Source: Gnetum montanum (taxonomy: Eukaryota; Streptophyta; Gnetopsida; Gnetales; Gnetaceae). Taken from it: 64,000 nucleotides of DNA. Position numbers and translations under genes: made by a program. The stretch lies in assembly GCA_015680685.1 (NCBI GenBank), contig MNCI01023457.1, positions 1,082,013 through 1,146,012 of the forward strand, in the 5' to 3' direction. This document shows positions 59,762 through 64,000 of the stretch, piece after piece; positions within the stretch are counted from its first letter, which is position 1; each line of letters begins with the position of its first letter. The notes below the pieces were generated by a model. That model was not told the DNA's origin and made no database searches. It saw only the letters and a program-made list of their open reading frames with translations.

Positions 59762-60906
59762 TGTTGACCTTTTGGTATGTCAAAACGTTAAGGAAAATGG
59801 AGAACAAAGGATGCTTATGTGGTTTTTGTGATTATAGGATAAGAACATGGACAAGGACTCAAGGGAGCATGGACATGATGGTCAAGGACTTCATAAAGAA
59901 ATTGGAAGCAAGGGTAAGAATGGATATTACAACAAAATAAATAAGTTCCAAGAAATGGGATGAAGAAAAATCAACAAAAGGAAGCTTTAAGAACCAAAGT
60001 TCAAAAGCTAACAAGATGTCTCTCAGAAGCAAAAGATGTCTTGGCCAAAGTGTAGAAGAGCAAGAGAATACATCTCCTAAAAAAAAGAGATGTTTCCTTT
60101 TAGGAGAAGATGTCTCCCTAGGGACATCTCCTCAGAGACATTTCCTTTGAAGAAGAGACCTCTCCCTAGAATTGAATTCTATTGTAGAGAGACATCTTAG
60201 TCTCAAAGAAGACATTTCCACTAGCTATTAGATAGCCATTGCATGAATTTCAAGGTGATTTTGGAAACTTCAAGGCTATGAGAAGACTTCATTCTCTTGG
60301 GAATTTTGCAAGTTTTTGAGGAAGCAGGTGTCAACATCAAGCAATCATTATGTACTTTATTCTATTGTATTTCTGTATCTCATTGTACCATCATTTGTAC
60401 TGTTATAGTGATTTTATTACATTGTGCCTCAAAGTATAAGGACCAAGAAATCAATTGCATCCTTTCCTTGTAAGTTTTATTTATCATTCTTGTTGTCCCA
60501 CTAGGGTTGATGTGATTCTTGTAAGAAGGCATTGTCCTTAAGCTTTTCAGGATCCTATGGGATTAAGTGTTGTTGCAACATCACAACACTTTGAAGTGGA
60601 GCTCAAGTTGTAAAGGTTGTGGGATCCTAGAAACCACATTCTAATATTATCTAGATCTTGCAAGGCTGAGTGGATTCATGATGAAAACTCATTCTAAAGT
60701 GGATCTTAGAGCTTTTATAGGTTATGGTACCCTTCAAATCACATTTTGAGAAAAACAAAGTCTAGAGGTATGTAAGTGATCTACCCTCTAAGTGTGGAGT
60801 ACCCAAGTTGGGAAACTAGGTAATTTTGGGTGTGGTTTTTATGATGATTGATTTTTATTGGGAAACTTATTCATCCCTCCCCCCTTTCGAAGTTCAATGA
60901 TCCTCA
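59762..60906 (+). repeat. 3' LTR of the copia-type element
   Basis: 1145 bp, ending TTCAATGATCCTCA before the target duplicate ATAAT. The motif array (60015-60215) has more units than the 5' copy. Confidence 0.92.
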
Positions 60907-61030
60907 ATAATATTCTTCAAAGGTTTTGCCAAGCACCATACCTCCAGTTGGCTTCACCATAGCTTCCTTAGAAAGAATCTCCTATCAACATCAATAGTAT
61001 TCAATTCGACCTATAATATTCTATATCTAC

Positions 61031-62119
61031 TAATGAGTGGCGAGGTACCCCTACACTCAACCATACGAATACGAGCGTGTACACGCGATCTGGTCGAACT
61101 CCGCAGACTAAATGCCTTAACGCCACAAGAAACACTTGGGGTTAATCGTTTGTTGTCTTCCCAGGCTTGCTTGTATGTGTCACGGTGTATGGTTAAGCAA
61201 GTCTGAGGTATGTGATTTTTTTGGTATTTTTCAGTTTATCTCCTAAGCTATGAGGGAAAGGGTTGAGAAACTAACTAACTCTAACTAATGTCCTAAGTCT
61301 AAATTAACTAGCGTCAGCATCCGTTCCCACTTATCGGACACACCCTGAACTATGCAACTGTGGCTACCAAACGCTAATCGTTACTGGGATCACCACACGT
61401 AACGCAAGTGCTCGAAGTGGTCGTACTGAGGCACCTATTTAGCCTAAGTGTGATAAGCAGCCGATTCCTTGGCTAGCCGTACACACCCGTGGATGCTCGT
61501 AGCCAAGTCGTACTTATCACACGTTCTAGCCTAGCGATGAGTAGCCGATTCCTTAACTAGCCGTACACATTGGACTACCACTGGGATTACCAAGCGTAGA
61601 TCCTAGAATACGCTACTGGGTTACCAAGCAGTCACAATGCTCGTAGTCAAGTCGTACTCACACGTTGCGACGAGCAACCGATTCCTTGATTAGCCGTACA
61701 CATCCGTAGATGCTCGTAACCAAGTCGTACTCGTGCGCATTAGGAAAGTAATAAATAACAATGAAATAAAACCATGTACTGTAAGGTTTATCCAATCAAG
61801 TTTGTCTTTATTGCCGTACACAACTTGTGTTCAAGTTACAAAGTTGCTCGAATAAAGAGCCGTTCAGTCTAGGACTCCTACTGCGGGCACATGGGAAATT
61901 AATCTAACTCTGGAGTGTTCAAACTGCCAGAGCTTCACTACTTCTAGCTAGGATTGGGAAATGAGGGGAGTGTCACCTCTTATTTATAGATATGGTGACG
62001 GACTGCGATATCGCGTATGCGATATCGTAGGAAAAGATGCGATATCGCATACGCAATATTGCATCGGATGCGATATCGCGTATGCGATATCGTGGCACTA
62101 TGCATGTCGCGTCTCATCA
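61031..62119 (-). repeat. 3' LTR of gypsy element D
   Basis: 1089 bp in minus orientation. On the minus strand it starts TGATGAGACGCG (62119) and ends CGCCACTCATTA, with the terminal CA mutated to TA. The minus-strand TATAAATA is at about 61985. Five GATATC sites in CpG-rich palindromic context lie at 62003-62095. It is about 160-280 bp longer than LTRs A-C because of repeated U5 units (61444-61735). Confidence 0.88.
61444..61735 (-). repeat. Expanded repeat array inside LTR D
   Basis: About three imperfect units built on CCGATTCCTTGGCTAGCCGT followed by GATGCTCGTAGCCAAGTCGT, with a shortened middle copy. LTRs A-C have no such array at the same place. Confidence 0.85.
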
Positions 62120-64000
62120 TACCCCCATGACTGAATGAAAACTCCTCCTCGAGTTCCTTACAATAATATTAGGTAGGTATGGGATTATTGAGGGGAATGG
62201 AACTAATGGGATGACATGTGAACGGTCTTTATTACAAGACTTGACAAAAACTGGTGTTCATGACAACAAGGGTGAACACCTTATTACAATGACATCAGGC
62301 CACAGTTGGCAGCTGAGAGAAAAGAGGAGAGAGAATAGAAGAGAAGAAGAGAGAAGAGTCTTGTTGCTGCCAACGCCTAGATTGCGCCTTCCGTTGTCCA
62401 TCCGTAAGCGCATTATCAATTCTGCTCCTTGCATAGCGGCTTCAATGCTGCTCCACTCCAAGTGTTTGCTCCAGATCCATTCCGTTGTTGTATGATGGCC
62501 ATCTGCACCCACAACACAATCATATATTAGCAAGGGTAATTGAATCATTAAGTAAATCATACCTTGCTTCGGTTTAGGTTCCTTGGCTAAGTTGTGGTAT
62601 GGCTAATATGGATCTGGGAAAATGTAGATGATGACTACCGAAGGTGTAGGGGTTAGGAAGAAAAACGAAAAAATCCGGGGCTTAGGATAAAAATCGAAAA
62701 ATCAGGCCCCGTACCCCCATGACTAATCGCGAACCTCCGGTAGCGTTAGAATGGAGAACGAAAAGGAGTAGGAAAGATAGGTAAAAAGGGACAACTATGG
62801 CATCGGTGAAGGGGATGTCATGATGGAAATGAACAAAAATGTTAATTAATTGCAAAAATGTTAAGGAAAAGAAGTTAACTAATGTTCCAAATAGGAATGT
62901 CAGTGGGTCCTCCCCAAAGCAGGCTCATGCCCTTAATGCCCTGACAATCCCACATTCAAAGAGTCCGTAGGCTCTGGGAATGTCCTTTGGAACAAGAGTT
63001 AAAGTCTTAACCGTAAGAATTTACCAAAAAGAAAACAATGCATCAACCAAAATATACACTAATGATACAACCGGCAATGAGGTGAACAATGGAGAGAAGG
63101 ATGGGAAGAAAAGAAGTGGAATGGAATCCCAAGAACAAGGTGGTGTACAACCCCTTGTGTGGTTTATGATTAATGTGACTTGGCGAATCGCATTCCAACT
63201 CTGGCTCAAACCAACCACGTCCAGTGAGTTTGCATCAATGCATTTGGTTAGACCATCCACTTGGATAACAAGGATGCATCTTCAAAGAGCCACCACCGTT
63301 CCGACGAAACAATGGAGAGAATGGGAAGCGAGAAGGGCCTTAGTTAGAGGGAACGCTTTGGTTCCATAACCAGTGCTTGCAGCCCAAATTTTATTTCATC
63401 TAAGGGGTGTGCTTTGAATCCTCACTTTGGTTTTTTTTTTTTGTGTTTTGTGTTTTTATGCGTGGGGACCACACCATGCAAAGACTTCTTCTTTATTTTT
63501 ATTGTCTCAGCTTCCGAAGAATGGGTAACATTGGAACAGTAAGAAAACTCAAGAAGAAAACAACCAAGCACCCAAGTGAATAACCAACACAAGAGCATCA
63601 AGTTCCCTTGAAGTTACACCCTTCGCAATCCTTGAGTCCTTCCTTAGTTTGAGAAATGCCTAGTCACCAATTCATTAAAGTTCTTATTGGAAGGGAACTG
63701 TACATTTCCAAGCCAAGGGAAACCATAGACTTTGATGGATGGATGGATGAAGTGATCTCATTGCCTGCCATATCAGAAGAGACATACCTTAGTATCAACA
63801 CTGTAACTTAAAGGTAAAAACCAACATTAGCAATCAATAAAAAAAAATAGTTCATCCCATTGGTATGAACACTTATTGGGTGACGAACTTACAAGGTGGA
63901 TGACACACACACACACACACATACACACAAAAACTAGAAAAGTATAATGATGGTGTAAAACAAAAACAAGAAAAGTTAAAGAAAGTTGTAAAACAAAAAT
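62120..64000 (-). mobile_element. LTR/Gypsy element D, 3' internal region (truncated by window edge)
   Basis: Minus-strand homologue of the 3' non-coding region of B and C: polypurine tract TATGGGGGTATGATGAG at the LTR junction, the GGAACTCGAGGAGGAG block, then the same T-rich and splice-like landmarks back to the TTTTGTTTTACAACTTTC block at the right edge. Gag and protease should lie beyond 64000. Open frames in this part are not conserved in B or C and are not real genes. Confidence 0.85.
63901..63931. repeat. (AC)n microsatellite inside element D
   Basis: About ten AC units with one interruption. Element C has a short GTGTGTGTGT tract (38917-38926 area) at the corresponding position, so the microsatellite grew within the element family. 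Confidence 0.85.

Larger units (their letters stand above)
54295..60906 (+). mobile_element. LTR/Copia-type non-autonomous element with substitute ORF
   Basis: Complete 6612-bp element flanked by the perfect duplication ATAAT (54290-54294 and 60907-60911). LTRs are 1099 and 1145 bp. The initiator-Met primer site and the gag (UBN2-like domain plus zinc knuckles) are those of plant Copia. No integrase, reverse transcriptase or RNase H was found. Instead, 57.7-58.8 kb encodes a frame resembling the 'putative plant transposon protein' domain. A solo LTR of the same family is at 12584-13803. Confidence 0.9.

Noticed and set aside
61444-61735. CRISPR-like array
   Set aside because: The repeats are imperfect and partial, without uniform spacers, and lie inside a plant LTR.
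61900-63400. Coding regions in element D (for example 62211-62495, 62980-63369)
   Set aside because: The same stretch in B and C does not keep these frames; it is the non-coding 3' region read on the wrong strand.

Overview
This is nuclear DNA from a seed plant, most likely a gymnosperm. It is AT-rich, most of it is decayed retrotransposon sequence, and the one convincing host gene carries an intron of about 9 kb. The plant assignment is firm: the LTR elements have plant-type primer sites (tRNA-Asp-like for the gypsy elements, initiator-Met-like for the copia element) and the gene is a cinnamyl alcohol dehydrogenase of the Arabidopsis CAD1 type. The gymnosperm assignment is inference from intron length and repeat decay.

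Host gene. A CAD1-like alcohol dehydrogenase lies on the minus strand with six coding exons between 28907 (ATG) and 16214 (end of stop). The joined exons give 1071 nt, 356 residues, with no frameshift. All zinc ligands and the GLGGLG nucleotide-binding motif are present. Intron 1 needs a GC donor; the other introns are GT-AG. A probable leader exon lies near 31.8-31.9 kb.

Layout. 1-3346: decayed LINE copy 1. 5903-12120: gypsy element A (5-bp target duplication CGTGT). 12584-13803: copia solo LTR (target duplication AATGG). 13.8-16.2 kb: tRNA-derived SINE pieces. 16.2-31.9 kb: the CAD gene; its introns hold SINEs, a gypsy LTR remnant and a LINE C-terminal remnant. 33349-47139: gypsy element B (target duplication AAAAT), split by same-family element C at 34491-41171 (target duplication ATAGT). 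C contains an assembly gap at 39139-39636. 47145-51188: LINE copy 2, with a SINE inserted in it. 51280-51420: another SINE. 53.4-54.3 kb: a decayed coiled-coil reading frame on the minus strand. This frame is split by a complete copia-type element at 54295-60906 (target duplication ATAAT). That element carries gag and then an unrelated frame instead of pol. 61031-62119: 3' LTR of a fourth gypsy element (D, minus strand), which runs off the right edge.

How the parts relate. A, B, C and D form one family with shared R/U5, gag, protease and 3' region, but they use two different U3 promoter modules. None carries a working pol, so they look like non-autonomous elements that depend on a helper elsewhere. 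The most unusual items are the copia-type element with a substitute ORF, the pol-less gypsy family with exchangeable U3 arrays, and the same-family insertion into the exact centre of a palindrome. No unambiguous new biological system was found.
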